Positions 53,516 through 62,571 of a DNA stretch of 64,000 bases are shown here, one piece after another. Made by a program: the position numbers and the translations under genes. The notes beneath the pieces are model-generated. The model was not told the origin of the DNA and ran no database searches. It saw only the letters and a list, made by a program, of their open reading frames with translations. Position 1 is the stretch's first letter; each line of letters opens with the position of its first letter. This stretch comes from Deltaproteobacteria bacterium (GTDB lineage: Bacteria > Myxococcota_A > UBA9160 > UBA4427): assembly GCA_016713665.1 (NCBI GenBank), contig JADJOR010000002.1, forward strand, positions 186,001 to 250,000, given 5' to 3'.

Positions 53516-53923
53516 CTAGGCGATGGGCTCGAAGCCGAAATTGATGGCCTCGGTTCCCTTGGCGTCCGTGCCGATCGGATAGGTCGTGAGGCGGACCTTC
53601 ATGCCGGTCGTGACGTGGCGCGGATCGGCGGGGCAGTTCACGATGTTGGCGCGCACGCTCGTGCCGGCGCAGTCGACGACGCCCGAGACGAACGGGACCG
53701 GGATGCCGGGGGCGGCGAAGGCCACGATCGTGAAGGTCCGCAGGATGCCCTCGGTCGCGACCGGGGCGGGCTTGAAGGTCGTGTTCGAGCACTTCGCGCA
53801 GGCACTGCGGCGGTCGAAGAAGCGGGCGCCGCAGGCGGTGCACTCGTTGGCCACGAGATGGGGCTTGTCGCCGAGCTTCAGGTAGTCGACGAAGGGGATC
53901 TGTTCAGCCTTCTTTTCAGCCAA
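53516..53923 (-). CDS. DUF35/OB-fold zinc-ribbon protein
   Basis: A 135-residue protein of the DUF35 (ChsH2-like) family: an N-terminal helix, a zinc ribbon (ECTACGARFFDRRSACAKC), then an OB fold with GILRTFTIVAFAAPGIPVPF and MKVRLTTYPIGTDAKG. It is the acyl-CoA-binding partner of thiolase or hydratase subunits, fitting the thiolase gene 90 bases downstream on the same strand. ATG 53923. Confidence 0.93.
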   Translation of the reverse strand: MAEKKAEQIPFVDYLKLGDKPHLVANECTACGARFFDRRSACAKCSNTTFKPAPVATEGILRTFTIVAFAAPGIPVPFVSGVVDCAGTSVRANIVNCPADPRHVTTGMKVRLTTYPIGTDAKGTEAINFGFEPIA

Positions 53924-54074
53924 GGACGCATTCCTTCCGAGCCGGCGGGTAGGGGGCCGGCGAAGATCGGGCCACGGTCGCGAGCCTGAAGACCGGTACA
54001 GGAGCGAGTCGTGGCCTCCCCGGACGGGGCCGGCCCAGTATACCCCCGAGATCGGACCTCGCCGCCGGGAGCGA

Positions 54075-55463
54075 CTACTCGACGTCCTCGGGCTCCAGCG
54101 CCGGGTCGATGCCCTCGAGCTGGAGCGGGTCGTAGGCGTCCTCGTCGTGGGTATCGCCTTCGCCGACCGTCGTCTCGACCGACAGATCCTGCTGTCGCTG
54201 CTCGATGCCGACCCGGAAGGCGGCGAAGCCCGGCATGACGACCTGGTTGAGCGCCTTGCCGAGGACCCGGCCGCGGACGGGGGACTTGAGCGTATCCCGG
54301 GCGTTGGTCACGGGATCGACGACGGCGCCCAGCGTCTGTCCGACCTCGACCCGGTCGCCGACCTCGACCGATCCGAGCAGGATCCCGCTGCCGCTGGTCC
54401 GCACCCAGATCGACTCGTAGAAGACCGGCTGCGGGTCCACCCAGAGATGAAAGCGCGCGATCATCCCGAGCGAGTCCATCAGGCTCTCGATCGCGCGCAC
54501 CCCCTGCTCGACCTCCTCGGGCTGGAGCCGCATCGGCTCCCCGGCCTCGATCGTCACCGCCGCGATCCCCGCCCGTTTCGCCGCCGAGCGCAGCGAGCGG
54601 TCGCGATCGTTCGAATGCAGCACGGCGATCGCCCCGAAGCCCTTCGTCATGGCGAGGATGCGGGGATCGGAGAGGTCGGCGCGCAGCTGGGGGAGATTCG
54701 TTCGGTGGAAGGAGCCCGTATGCAGGTCGACGAGATAGTCGCAGTGGCGGATCACGCTCTCGAAGAAGGAGTAGGCGACGCGGGAGGCGAGGCTGCCGCG
54801 GGGATTGCCCGGGAAGAAGCGGTTCAGGTCGCGGCGATCCGGCAGATAGCGCGAGGCGCGTTGGAAGCCGACGAGGTTGACGACCGGAACCCCGATCAGC
54901 GTCCCGGAGAGCGTCTCCGGGTCGATCGAGTGGTAGACGCGCCGGACGATCTCGATGCCGTTGAGCTCGTCGCCGTGGATCGCGGAGGTCAGGCAGAGGA
55001 CGGGTCCAGGGGAGACGCCGTGGGCGACCAGCACCGGCGTATCGACCTGCAGCCCCGCGACCTCGTTGCTCGCATGCCAGCCGAGCTTGGCGCGGGTGCC
55101 CGCCTGCACCTCGCCTCCGAGCAGCCGGATCGGATCGGGAAGGACGGCGGGAGCGGGCGAGACACCCTCCTCCGCGGCCTCTCCGGGATTCACCGGGGTC
55201 GGCGTGCCCGAGGCGTCGGACGCGTCGGCGACGCCGGTCGACGGCCTGGCGATGGGCTTGGCCGCAGGTGTGGCCGAAGGTGTGGCCGAAGGTGTGGCCG
55301 AAGGTGTCGCCGTGGGAACGGTCGCCGGCTTCGCCGCGGGCGGCGCCTGCGCATGGGCCGAACGCGGGGCGGCAAGCCCCATGCAGATCGCGACGCATCC
55401 GAGCAGGACCGCCCTCGATCCCCTCGTCGGATTCCGTCCCGAGCGCAGTGCAGTCATCGCCAT
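54075..55463 (-). CDS. Exported succinylglutamate desuccinylase/aspartoacylase-like metallopeptidase
   Basis: A 462-residue M14-like zinc hydrolase. After a signal peptide (VAICMGLAAPRSAHAQA) comes a low-complexity region with SATP repeats, then the catalytic fold with IHGDELNGIE (zinc His and Glu) near residue 175 and DYLVDLHTGS near 245; a C-terminal hybrid barrel (GSGILLGSVEVGDRVEVGQTLG) recalls biotinyl/lipoyl folds, usual for this branch. It probably removes an acyl or amino-acid tag. Start ATG 55463 (AAGGA upstream). Divergent from the retropepsin/transglutaminase/ATP-grasp operon, with which it is probably functionally linked. Confidence 0.85.
   Translation of the reverse strand: MAMTALRSGRNPTRGSRAVLLGCVAICMGLAAPRSAHAQAPPAAKPATVPTATPSATPSATPSATPAAKPIARPSTGVADASDASGTPTPVNPGEAAEEGVSPAPAVLPDPIRLLGGEVQAGTRAKLGWHASNEVAGLQVDTPVLVAHGVSPGPVLCLTSAIHGDELNGIEIVRRVYHSIDPETLSGTLIGVPVVNLVGFQRASRYLPDRRDLNRFFPGNPRGSLASRVAYSFFESVIRHCDYLVDLHTGSFHRTNLPQLRADLSDPRILAMTKGFGAIAVLHSNDRDRSLRSAAKRAGIAAVTIEAGEPMRLQPEEVEQGVRAIESLMDSLGMIARFHLWVDPQPVFYESIWVRTSGSGILLGSVEVGDRVEVGQTLGAVVDPVTNARDTLKSPVRGRVLGKALNQVVMPGFAAFRVGIEQRQQDLSVETTVGEGDTHDEDAYDPLQLEGIDPALEPEDVE
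55267..55314 (-). repeat. 12-base tandem repeat within the aspartoacylase-like gene
   Basis: GGTGTGGCCGAA occurs three times in perfect tandem (55267-55302), with a fourth diverged copy; it encodes a SATP-type repeat in the linker after the signal peptide. The linker length is likely to vary between strains. Confidence 0.85.
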
Positions 55464-55657
55464 TCGATCCTTTCGGCCCCAGGTCCCGCGCGCACGAGAC
55501 ACGCTGCACGCATCATCGGTTCGCGCGCGTCGAACTTGGGGGCCGGTCTGCGCTGTGGGGGACGAGTGGGGTGGTAGGATATGGGCCGCTCGGGCAATCG
55601 ACAATCCGGGCCGGGGTCGGGAAGTCCGAGCGGGGCCGAGAATCCGGGGAGTGTGGG

Positions 55658-56224
55658 GTGATAGTGAGGCAGGCATGGATCGGGCGGCTCGTGCTGGGCG
55701 CGGGGCTGCTCATGTGGATCGCCGCCGCCCCGCCCGCGGCCGCGAAGTCGAAGGAGGCGGCGTCGGACGACCAGATCAAGCAGATCGCGGGCTGGGTCGA
55801 GCGGATCACGCTTCTCCCGTCGCGCGTGCTCGCCGTCGCGAAGCTCGACACCGGCGCCAAGACCTCCTCGATCCACGCCGAGGACATCGAGCGCTTCGAG
55901 CGAGAGGGCCGCGCGTGGGTCCGCTATACCCTCGTGCTCAAGGAATCGAAGACGAAGACCGAGCGCCGGGCCACCGAATCCCCTCTCGTGCGCAAGGTCT
56001 ACATCAAGGACCATCAGAGCCAGCCGGATGCCCGGCCCGTCGTCGAATTGGAGTTCTGCATGGACGGGCGTCGGCATGCCGCGCACTTCTCGCTCGTGGA
56101 TCGAAGCGCCTTCCTCTACTCCGTGCTGCTCGGTCGCGACTTCCTCGCCGGGGCGTTCGTGGTCGATCCCGAGGCGACGTTCCTGACCGGCGCGTCCTGC
56201 GGACCGGAGACTGAAGCGCCTTGA
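55658..56224 (+). CDS. Retropepsin-like (ATP-dependent zinc protease/RimK-associated) protein
   Basis: A 188-residue exported protein: signal segment LVLGAGLLMWIAAAPPAAA and a retropepsin-like domain with LAVAKLDTGAKTSSIHAEDI, the Asp-Thr-Gly that gives the family its aspartic protease name, and SVLLGRDFLAGAFVVDP near the C-terminus. It was once called ATP-dependent zinc protease (DUF785). Start GTG 55658 has GGGGAG six bases ahead; GTG 55664 is possible. The next gene starts on TTG overlapping its stop (TTGA). Confidence 0.88.
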   Translation: MIVRQAWIGRLVLGAGLLMWIAAAPPAAAKSKEAASDDQIKQIAGWVERITLLPSRVLAVAKLDTGAKTSSIHAEDIERFEREGRAWVRYTLVLKESKTKTERRATESPLVRKVYIKDHQSQPDARPVVELEFCMDGRRHAAHFSLVDRSAFLYSVLLGRDFLAGAFVVDPEATFLTGASCGPETEAP

Positions 56225-57759
56225 AGAAACGTTCGATCTACCTGGCCGCCTTCGCGATCGCCGCGATCGGGATCGCGATGTTCCTCGTCAAGCTCGATCG
56301 CCTCGGCCTGCCGCTCACGCCCAATCAGGACACGGCCGTCTGGACGATCGAGGCCCGCGCCCGCTTCGAGGCGAAGGGCGGTCCGTTGACGGCGCGCCTC
56401 GAGATTCCCGCCGCGCCCCTCGGCTTCGAGATCCTCGACGAGGACTTCATCTCCTCGAACTACGGCGTCACGACGGAGCGCGAGGACCTGAAGCGCACGT
56501 CGATCTGGACCGTCCGCCGCGCGAAGGGCAAGCAGTCGGTCTACTACCGCATGTCCGTCGTCGAGGCCGACTCGGTCAAGCAGCATACGGACGCATTCCC
56601 CGGCTTCCCCGACCGCCCCGAGCGCGAGGAGGCCTTCGACTCGGCGATCGAGGCCCTGCTCGAGAAGGTCCGCAACGAGTCCGCCGACATCACCAGCTTC
56701 ACCGGCGCGCTGATCCGCCGCGTGAACAAGCTCGAAGGCGACAGCGCGGTCGGTCTGCTCAACGACGGCGAGGTCACCGCCAGCCGTCGTGCGCTCCAGC
56801 TCGTCGACATCCTCGCGTCGGCGCGGATCCCGGCGCGGGTCGTCTGGGGCATCTCGCTCGAGGACGAGGTTCGAAACGCCCCGCTCGTGCCCTACGTCGA
56901 GGTCCACAACCAGAGCGTCTGGCTGCCCTTCGATCCGCTCACGGGCGGGAAGGGCTATCCCGACGGCTTCCTCATCTGGTACATCGGATCGAACCCGCTG
57001 CTCGATCTCGAGGGGGCGAAGAACGGCGAGGTCCATTTCGCCGTCGCGCGGACGCTCCGGGAGATGGTCGACGTCGCCGCCCAGCGCGCCCAGAAGGGCG
57101 ACTCGATGTGGTTCGACTTCTCGCTCTTCGCGCTGCCGATCCAGACCCAGAACGTCTACCGCGTGCTGCTGACCGTCCCCCTCGGCGCCTTCCTGGTCGT
57201 GCTGCTGCGTGGCTTCGTCGGCATCAAGACCTTCGGGACCTTCATGCCCGTCCTGATCGCGCTCGCCTTCCGCGAGACGGAGCTCTGGGTCGGCATCCTG
57301 CTCTTCGTGACGATCGTCGGCCTCGGTCTCTGGATCCGCTTCCTGCTCGAGCGGCTCCAGCTCCTGCTCGTGCCGCGGCTCGCCGCGGTGCTCACGATCG
57401 TCGTGCTGCTGATGTTGACGATCAGCATCGTGTCGTTCCATCTCGGCATGGATACGGGCATCTCGGTCGCGCTCTTCCCGATGGTCATCCTCGCCATGAC
57501 GATCGAGCGCATGTCGCTCGTCTGGGAGGAGACCGGGGGGCGCGACGCGATCACCCAGGGCGCGGGAAGCCTGCTCGTCGCCTCGGCCTGCTACCTCGTC
57601 GTGAGTAACGCTTACCTGGCCCATCTCTCCTACGTCTTCCCCGAGCTGCTGCTCGTCGTGCTCGCCGCCGCGATCGTGCTCGGTCGCTATACGGGCTACC
57701 GGCTGCTCGAGTTCTGGCGCTTCCGCAGCGTGTGGCTGGGCCGCGGGGATGCATCGTGA
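56221..57759 (+). CDS. Inactive transglutaminase / 7TM (UUP1-like) membrane protein
   Basis: A 512-residue protein: an N-terminal signal anchor, an extracytoplasmic region with a transglutaminase-like fold (SRRALQLVDILASARIPARVVWGISLEDEV, where the catalytic Cys is absent), then seven hydrophobic segments beginning at VYRVLLTVPLGAFLVVLLRG, with GVGIKTFGTFMPVLIALAF-like conserved residues. This belongs to the family pairing a dead transglutaminase with a 7TM module. TTG start 56221 overlaps the retropepsin stop; the ATP-grasp gene starts GTG 57756 overlapping its stop. It probably presents or senses a tagged peptide. Confidence 0.88.
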   Translation: MKKRSIYLAAFAIAAIGIAMFLVKLDRLGLPLTPNQDTAVWTIEARARFEAKGGPLTARLEIPAAPLGFEILDEDFISSNYGVTTEREDLKRTSIWTVRRAKGKQSVYYRMSVVEADSVKQHTDAFPGFPDRPEREEAFDSAIEALLEKVRNESADITSFTGALIRRVNKLEGDSAVGLLNDGEVTASRRALQLVDILASARIPARVVWGISLEDEVRNAPLVPYVEVHNQSVWLPFDPLTGGKGYPDGFLIWYIGSNPLLDLEGAKNGEVHFAVARTLREMVDVAAQRAQKGDSMWFDFSLFALPIQTQNVYRVLLTVPLGAFLVVLLRGFVGIKTFGTFMPVLIALAFRETELWVGILLFVTIVGLGLWIRFLLERLQLLLVPRLAAVLTIVVLLMLTISIVSFHLGMDTGISVALFPMVILAMTIERMSLVWEETGGRDAITQGAGSLLVASACYLVVSNAYLAHLSYVFPELLLVVLAAAIVLGRYTGYRLLEFWRFRSVWLGRGDAS

Positions 57760-58757
57760 CGGGTCGCTGGCGCTGGCCGTGGAGGGCGCTCCGCGAGGCG
57801 GGCATCCTCGGGATGAACGAGCGCAATTTCAGCTACATCAAGGCCGAGAACCCGCGCCGGCTCTTCCCCCTCGTCGACGACAAGGCGAAGACCAAGCAGC
57901 TCGCGGCCAAGGCCGGGATCGCCTTCCCCGAGCTCTACGGCCTGATCTCGAGCGATGCCGAGGTCCGCACCTTCCAGAAGATCATCGAGGGCAAGCAGAA
58001 ATTCGTCGTGAAGCCGGCCCACGGCTCGGGCGGCAACGGCATCCTCGTGATCCGCTCGGTCCGCAATGGGCGTTATTTCCGGGCGAACGGGACCTTCCTC
58101 GACGAGCTCGGCATGGAGCACCACCTCTCGAACATCCTCTCGGGCATGTACAGCCTGGGCGGTCGCCCCGATCAGGTCCTGATCGAGCGCTGCGTCGAGT
58201 TCGATCCGATCTTCGACGAGGTGACGTTCCAGGGCGTCCCGGACATCCGGACGATCGTCTATCGGGGCTATCCCGTCGCGGCGATGGTGCGGCTGCCGAC
58301 GCGGCGCTCGGACGGCAAGGCGAATCTCCATCAGGGGGCCGTCGGCGCCGGGATCGATCTCAAGACGGGGCGGACCACGCACGCGATCATGGCGGGGCAG
58401 CCGGTGACCCATCATCCGGACACGGGGCACGTCCTCGCCGGCATCCAGATCCCGGGCTGGCGCAATCTGCTGACCCTCGCGGCGCATTGCTGGGACGTCG
58501 TGCCGCTCGGCTACCTCGGGGTCGACATCGTGCTCGACCGCGACTACGGGCCGCTCGTGCTCGAGCTCAACGCGCGGCCCGGCCTCGCGATCCAGATGGC
58601 CAATCGCCGGGGGCTGCGCCCGGCCCTCGCGCGCGTCCAGGCGCTGCCGCGGGTCCCGACGACCGCCGAGCAGCGGGCGGCGTTCGCGATGGGCGAGGGC
58701 GAGCTGCCGGTTGCCGCCGTCGCGGAAGCGGAAGACGCGCGATCGACGTCGGGCTGA
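57756..58757 (+). CDS. Alpha-L-glutamate ligase-like ATP-grasp protein
   Basis: A 333-residue RimK-type ATP-grasp ligase, which forms amide bonds using ATP. It has FVVKPAHGSGGNGILVI (ATP-binding loop), the RYF/VLIERCVEFDPIFDE lid region, PDIRTIVYRGYPVAAMVRLP, and the metal site DIVLDRDYGPLVLELNARPGL near residue 275. TIGR-type RimK-related ligase. It would add Glu or similar residues to a peptide or lipid. GTG start overlapping the 7TM gene (GTGA). Third gene of the operon. Confidence 0.92.
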   Translation: MTGRWRWPWRALREAGILGMNERNFSYIKAENPRRLFPLVDDKAKTKQLAAKAGIAFPELYGLISSDAEVRTFQKIIEGKQKFVVKPAHGSGGNGILVIRSVRNGRYFRANGTFLDELGMEHHLSNILSGMYSLGGRPDQVLIERCVEFDPIFDEVTFQGVPDIRTIVYRGYPVAAMVRLPTRRSDGKANLHQGAVGAGIDLKTGRTTHAIMAGQPVTHHPDTGHVLAGIQIPGWRNLLTLAAHCWDVVPLGYLGVDIVLDRDYGPLVLELNARPGLAIQMANRRGLRPALARVQALPRVPTTAEQRAAFAMGEGELPVAAVAEAEDARSTSG

Positions 58758-58831
58758 GCGCGAGATCGATTCCGCCGAGCAGGGACGGGAGCATTCCTCG
58801 ATCGCGGGGATGTTGAAGGGAGGACGGGCTG

Positions 58832-60001
58832 ATGTTGGGCATGAAGCGCCTTCTCCTTCTCTCGGCAGGGGTCGTGGCGGGACTGGCTGACCCGGCGAGC
58901 GCGGGCTCGATCCAGAGCCTGGGCGTCGGAAACGCGAATCCCACTGCCGTGTCCGCGAGCGGCTTCGCCGTCGCGGGCGATTGGTCGCCGCTGGCCGACC
59001 GGCTCGAAGCGTTCCGATGGACTCGGAGCGGGGGAGCCCTCGGACTTGGCAATCTGGGCGGCGGTCCTCCCGTCTTCGGGATCGTGAGCCAGGCCTTCGG
59101 CCTCTCCGGAGACGGTCTGGCCGTCGTGGGCTTTTCCGCGGACGACGCGGAGATCGAAGCGTTTCGATGGTCGGCCCAGACGGGCATGCTCGGTCTGGGG
59201 CAGCTCGACGAGGCATTCGTGACGAGCCAGGCGACGGGCGCGTCCTTCGACGGCTCGGTCGTCGTCGGCGCCGCCTCCACGAATTCCGGTCAGGAGGCCT
59301 TCCGCTGGACGTCGCAGGGCGGACTCGTCGGCCTCGGCGATCTCGGCGGCGCATTCGGCTTCCGAAGCTACGCCACCGGCGTGTCGGCCGATGGCGCGGT
59401 CGTCACCGGAAACGCGGGATCGACGACGTCCGGAAGCGAGGCCTTCCGCTGGACCGCGGCCCAGGGGATGATCGGACTCGGCGATCTGCCGGGCGGCGTG
59501 AACGTCAGCTATGGGACAGCCGTCTCCGCGAACGGCTCCACGATCGTCGGTTATTCGGAGTCGTCCTCGGGCATCGAAGCGTTTCGCTGGACCTCGGCGG
59601 GCGGAATGGTCGGGCTGGGCGATCTCGCGGGCGGGGGCTTCGCGAGTCGTGCGCTCGGTGTGTCCGGCGACGGTTCGGTCGTCGTCGGCTACGGGGCCAG
59701 CGCTTCGGCGGGACAGGAAGCCTTCATCTGGACGATTTCGGGCGGGCTCGAGCCGCTCGACACCCATCTGATCGCAGCCGGGATCGATCTGCAGGGTTGG
59801 CAGCTGACGATGGCGAACGCGATCTCGGCGGATGGGCGGACCCTCGTCGGAACCGGCGTGAGCCCGGACGATCTGCCCGCGGCGTGGATCGTGACCCTGC
59901 CGGAGCCTGCGGCCGGTCTCTCCATCGCAGGGGTCGGGTTGCTGATCCTCGGTCGCAGCCGACTGTGCGCGCGATCGGCGCGCTCGACGCGCTCGAGTTA
60001 G
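58832..60001 (+). CDS. HAF-repeat exported protein with PEP-CTERM anchor
   Basis: A 389-residue surface protein: signal peptide LLLLSAGVVAGLADPASAG, six imperfect repeats of about 49 residues, each with EAFRWT, GLGDLGG and GVSADGSVVVG, forming a beta-propeller-like or solenoid HAF-type array, then a C-terminal LPEPAAGLSIAGVGLLILGRSRLC-like sorting tail (PEP motif, hydrophobic helix, Arg). Such tails are processed by exosortase in organisms with an exopolysaccharide/PEP-CTERM system. ATG 58832 follows GGGAGG at eight bases; ATG 58841 possible. Function may be adhesion. Confidence 0.88.
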   Translation: MLGMKRLLLLSAGVVAGLADPASAGSIQSLGVGNANPTAVSASGFAVAGDWSPLADRLEAFRWTRSGGALGLGNLGGGPPVFGIVSQAFGLSGDGLAVVGFSADDAEIEAFRWSAQTGMLGLGQLDEAFVTSQATGASFDGSVVVGAASTNSGQEAFRWTSQGGLVGLGDLGGAFGFRSYATGVSADGAVVTGNAGSTTSGSEAFRWTAAQGMIGLGDLPGGVNVSYGTAVSANGSTIVGYSESSSGIEAFRWTSAGGMVGLGDLAGGGFASRALGVSGDGSVVVGYGASASAGQEAFIWTISGGLEPLDTHLIAAGIDLQGWQLTMANAISADGRTLVGTGVSPDDLPAAWIVTLPEPAAGLSIAGVGLLILGRSRLCARSARSTRSS

Positions 60002-60213
60002 GCGCCTCTTCCCGCTCCCGACCGACCTGCTCGGAGCTTCCCTGTAGAAGCAAGCGCGCAGGTTCTCGCGACTTGCGCACTCGTGCTCCGCGTGCGCGAT
60101 TCGACCGGACGCGCGACTCCGAGCGACCTCAAGTGGCCTTCCGGTGGGGTCGATCAGCGGCACGCGTCACGGACTTCGTGGCGGCCACGGGCTCGTCACG
60201 GGAGAGTCGTTCC

Positions 60214-61071
60214 ATGTTCGTCGCCATCGGCTGGCTCGCAGCGCTCGGGTGCATCTTCGGTGCATTCCTCCTCCACGGGGGACACATCGGCGTGATCCTC
60301 CACGCGCTGCCCACCGAGATGATGGCGATCCTCGGCGGCGCGCTCGGCGCCTTCGTGGTCGCCAATCCGCCGAAGGTCCTGAAGGCGACGGCGAAGGGCC
60401 TCGCGGGCTGCTTCAAGGGCAGCAAGTACACGAAGGAGCGCTACATGGAGCTCCTGGCGCTGCTCTACGCGATTCTCCAGAAGGCCCGCAAGGAAGGTCT
60501 GATGGCGATCGAGGGCGAGGTCGAGGACCCGGAGAACTCGACGCTGTTCCAGACCTACTCGTCGATCGCGAGCGATCATCACGTCGTCGAGTTCATCACC
60601 GACTACCTGCGGCTGATGATGGGCGGCAATCTCAATCCCCACGAGATCGAGTCGCTCATGGACAGCGAGATCGAGACCCATCACCAGGAGGCCCACCTCG
60701 CCTCCGGCGCGGTCAACAAGATCGCGGGCTCGCTGCCCGCCTTCGGCATCGTCGCCGCCGTGCTCGGTGTCGTCAACACGATGGGATCCGTCGGCCAGCC
60801 GCCGGCGATCCTCGGCGGCATGATCGGCTCGGCGCTCGTCGGAACCTTCCTCGGCATCCTCCTCGCCTACGCCTTCGCGGAGCCGCTCGCGGGCTTGATG
60901 GAGCAGCAGATCGCCGAGGGGAGCAAGGAGCTCCAGGTCATCAAGACGACGCTCCTCGCCAGCATGCAGGGCTACACGCCGCAGGTGGCGGTCGAGTTCG
61001 GTCGCAAGGTCCTCTTCTCGACCGAGCGCCCGACCTTCGGCGAGCTCGAGGAACACGTGAAGGGCAAGTGA
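60214..61071 (+). CDS. motA: Flagellar motor stator protein MotA
   Basis: A 285-residue stator protein, with four membrane helices: FVAIGWLAALGCIFGAFLLHG, a second (MAILGGALGAFVVANPP), and the pair LPAFGIVAAVLGVVNTMG and ALVGTFLGILLAYAFAEP. The cytosolic loop contains ERYMELLALLYAILQKARKEG with the charged residues that meet FliG. It works with MotB as the proton- or sodium-driven stator. ATG 60214; motB begins 3 bases after its stop. No other flagellar genes are in the window. Confidence 0.95.
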   Translation: MFVAIGWLAALGCIFGAFLLHGGHIGVILHALPTEMMAILGGALGAFVVANPPKVLKATAKGLAGCFKGSKYTKERYMELLALLYAILQKARKEGLMAIEGEVEDPENSTLFQTYSSIASDHHVVEFITDYLRLMMGGNLNPHEIESLMDSEIETHHQEAHLASGAVNKIAGSLPAFGIVAAVLGVVNTMGSVGQPPAILGGMIGSALVGTFLGILLAYAFAEPLAGLMEQQIAEGSKELQVIKTTLLASMQGYTPQVAVEFGRKVLFSTERPTFGELEEHVKGK

Positions 61072-61074
61072 TCC

Positions 61075-62111
61075 ATGGCTGCGCCGAGCGGCAAGTCCCA
61101 GACGATCATCATCAAGCGCATCAAGAAGGGCGGCCATGGCGCCCACGGCGGCGCCTGGAAGATCGCCTACGCCGACTTCGTGACCGCCATGATGGCCTTC
61201 TTCCTCCTCATGTGGCTGCTGTCGGCCACCACCGAGGACGAGAAGGAGAAGCTCTCCGAGTACTTCCAGCAACCGGTCGACGTGGCCCTCTTCGGGGACA
61301 CCGGCTCGGGTGCGGCCTCGCTCCTCGACGGCGGCGGCAAGAGCATCCTCAGCTCGGCGGAGCGCCAGGCTGTCGCGGACCAGGCGCGCATGCAGCTCGT
61401 CGCGACGCTGCGCTCCGAGCGCGAGCGCGCGGACTTCGCCCGGCTCGAGAAGCTGCGGCGCAAGGTCGAGAACGCGATGCTCGCCGATCCGAAGCTCGAG
61501 GACGCGCTCTCCCAGCTGAAGCTCGGGATCACGACCGAGGGGCTCCGGATCCAGATCTTCGACGAAGAGAATCGGCCGATGTTCGACAGCGGCAGCGCCG
61601 TCGCGCGGCCGCAGATGCGTGCGCTGCTGCGCCAGCTCGGTGCCGTGCTCGCCCAGGTCCCGAACCAGATCGCCGTCGAAGGGCATACCGACGCCGTTCC
61701 CCATGCCGGTCGCGGGGGCGGCTACAGCAACTGGGAGCTCTCGAGCGATCGCGCGAACGCCTCGCGCCGCGAGCTCGTCGAAGGCGGGCTCCCGCCGGAC
61801 CGGATCATGCGGGTCCAGGGCATGGCCTCGACCGACCTGCTCGATCCCGAGCATCCCGAGAGCGCGGGCAACCGCCGGATCGTGATCGTCGTCCTGACCC
61901 TCGACGCCGAAGAGGACTTCCTGCAGGACGCCGCGAAGGCCTCCGGCATGATGGTGGACACCGTCCCCGGAGCGGATGCCGAGCCGCAGGCGAAGGCGCC
62001 CCCCGATCCGGCCGCCGAAGGCCGGGGCGAAGGCGCCGCGATCCGCGCCCACTACGGGGGAGCCAGGGTCCCGTCCGAGGACTCAGCGCACCCGCGCCCC
62101 GCCCGTCTTGA
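61075..62111 (+). CDS. motB: Flagellar motor stator protein MotB, C-terminal end disturbed
   Basis: MotB with the basic N-terminal tail IIIKRIKKGGHGAHGG, a single helix AYADFVTAMMAFFLLMWLLS with the proton-carrying Asp, the plug EDEKEKLSEYF, and an OmpA-like peptidoglycan-binding domain (IAVEGHTDAV, LSSDRANASRRELVEGG, AGNRRIVIVVL). The core ends near 61990. The open frame then runs on to 63099 through two other genes, which is implausible. Adding one G to the run near 62055 would end the gene at 62111 (…VRGLSAPAPRPS); that end is used here, inferred not seen. The gene overlaps the convergent NTF2-like gene. Confidence 0.85.
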
Positions 62112-62571
62112 AGGGCGGCGGCGGCGTCGGGGTCTCGATCGAGTTGTGGGCCCAGCTCGAGACGTTGCGCCGCTCGAGGATCCGCCACTCGCCGTCGCGC
62201 CGCTCGAAGGTGTCGATGTAGCGCGTGCCGGTCACGTTCAGGACGACCTCGCCCTTCGCGTTGGCGGGATAGCGCGCCGCGTTGGTCGCATAGGTCTCGC
62301 AGTGGGCTCGGCCCTGCTCGAGGTCGAGCTCGATCCACGGGACGCCGAAATCGTGCATCGTCGTCTGCAGCCGCGAGAGGGACTCCTCGAGCCAGGCGAG
62401 CGCTTCGTCGCGGGGGCCCGAGAAGATCGTCCCGTAGTGGATGATGGCATCGGGATGGAAGCATTCGCGCAGGCGCGCGTAGTCGAGGGTGTCGACGGCG
62501 CGGGCATAGGCCAGGATGACGCGGCCGATCGCGCGCTCGGCCATCAGGATCTCGTGATCGGACTCGTGCAT
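62083..62571 (-). CDS. NTF2/SnoaL-like protein
   Basis: A 162-residue SnoaL-like protein: HEILMAERAIGRVILAYARA, TLDYARLRECFHPDAIIHYG, the helix ALAWLEESLSRLQTTMHDF and strands GTRYIDTFERRDGEWRILERR. Similar to the 44292 protein in plan. ATG 62571 with GGGAGG ahead; the in-frame ATG upstream (62589) is less well placed. Fifth NTF2-like gene in the window; ligand unknown. Convergent with motB. Confidence 0.8.
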   Translation of the reverse strand: MHESDHEILMAERAIGRVILAYARAVDTLDYARLRECFHPDAIIHYGTIFSGPRDEALAWLEESLSRLQTTMHDFGVPWIELDLEQGRAHCETYATNAARYPANAKGEVVLNVTGTRYIDTFERRDGEWRILERRNVSSWAHNSIETPTPPPPFKTGGARVR

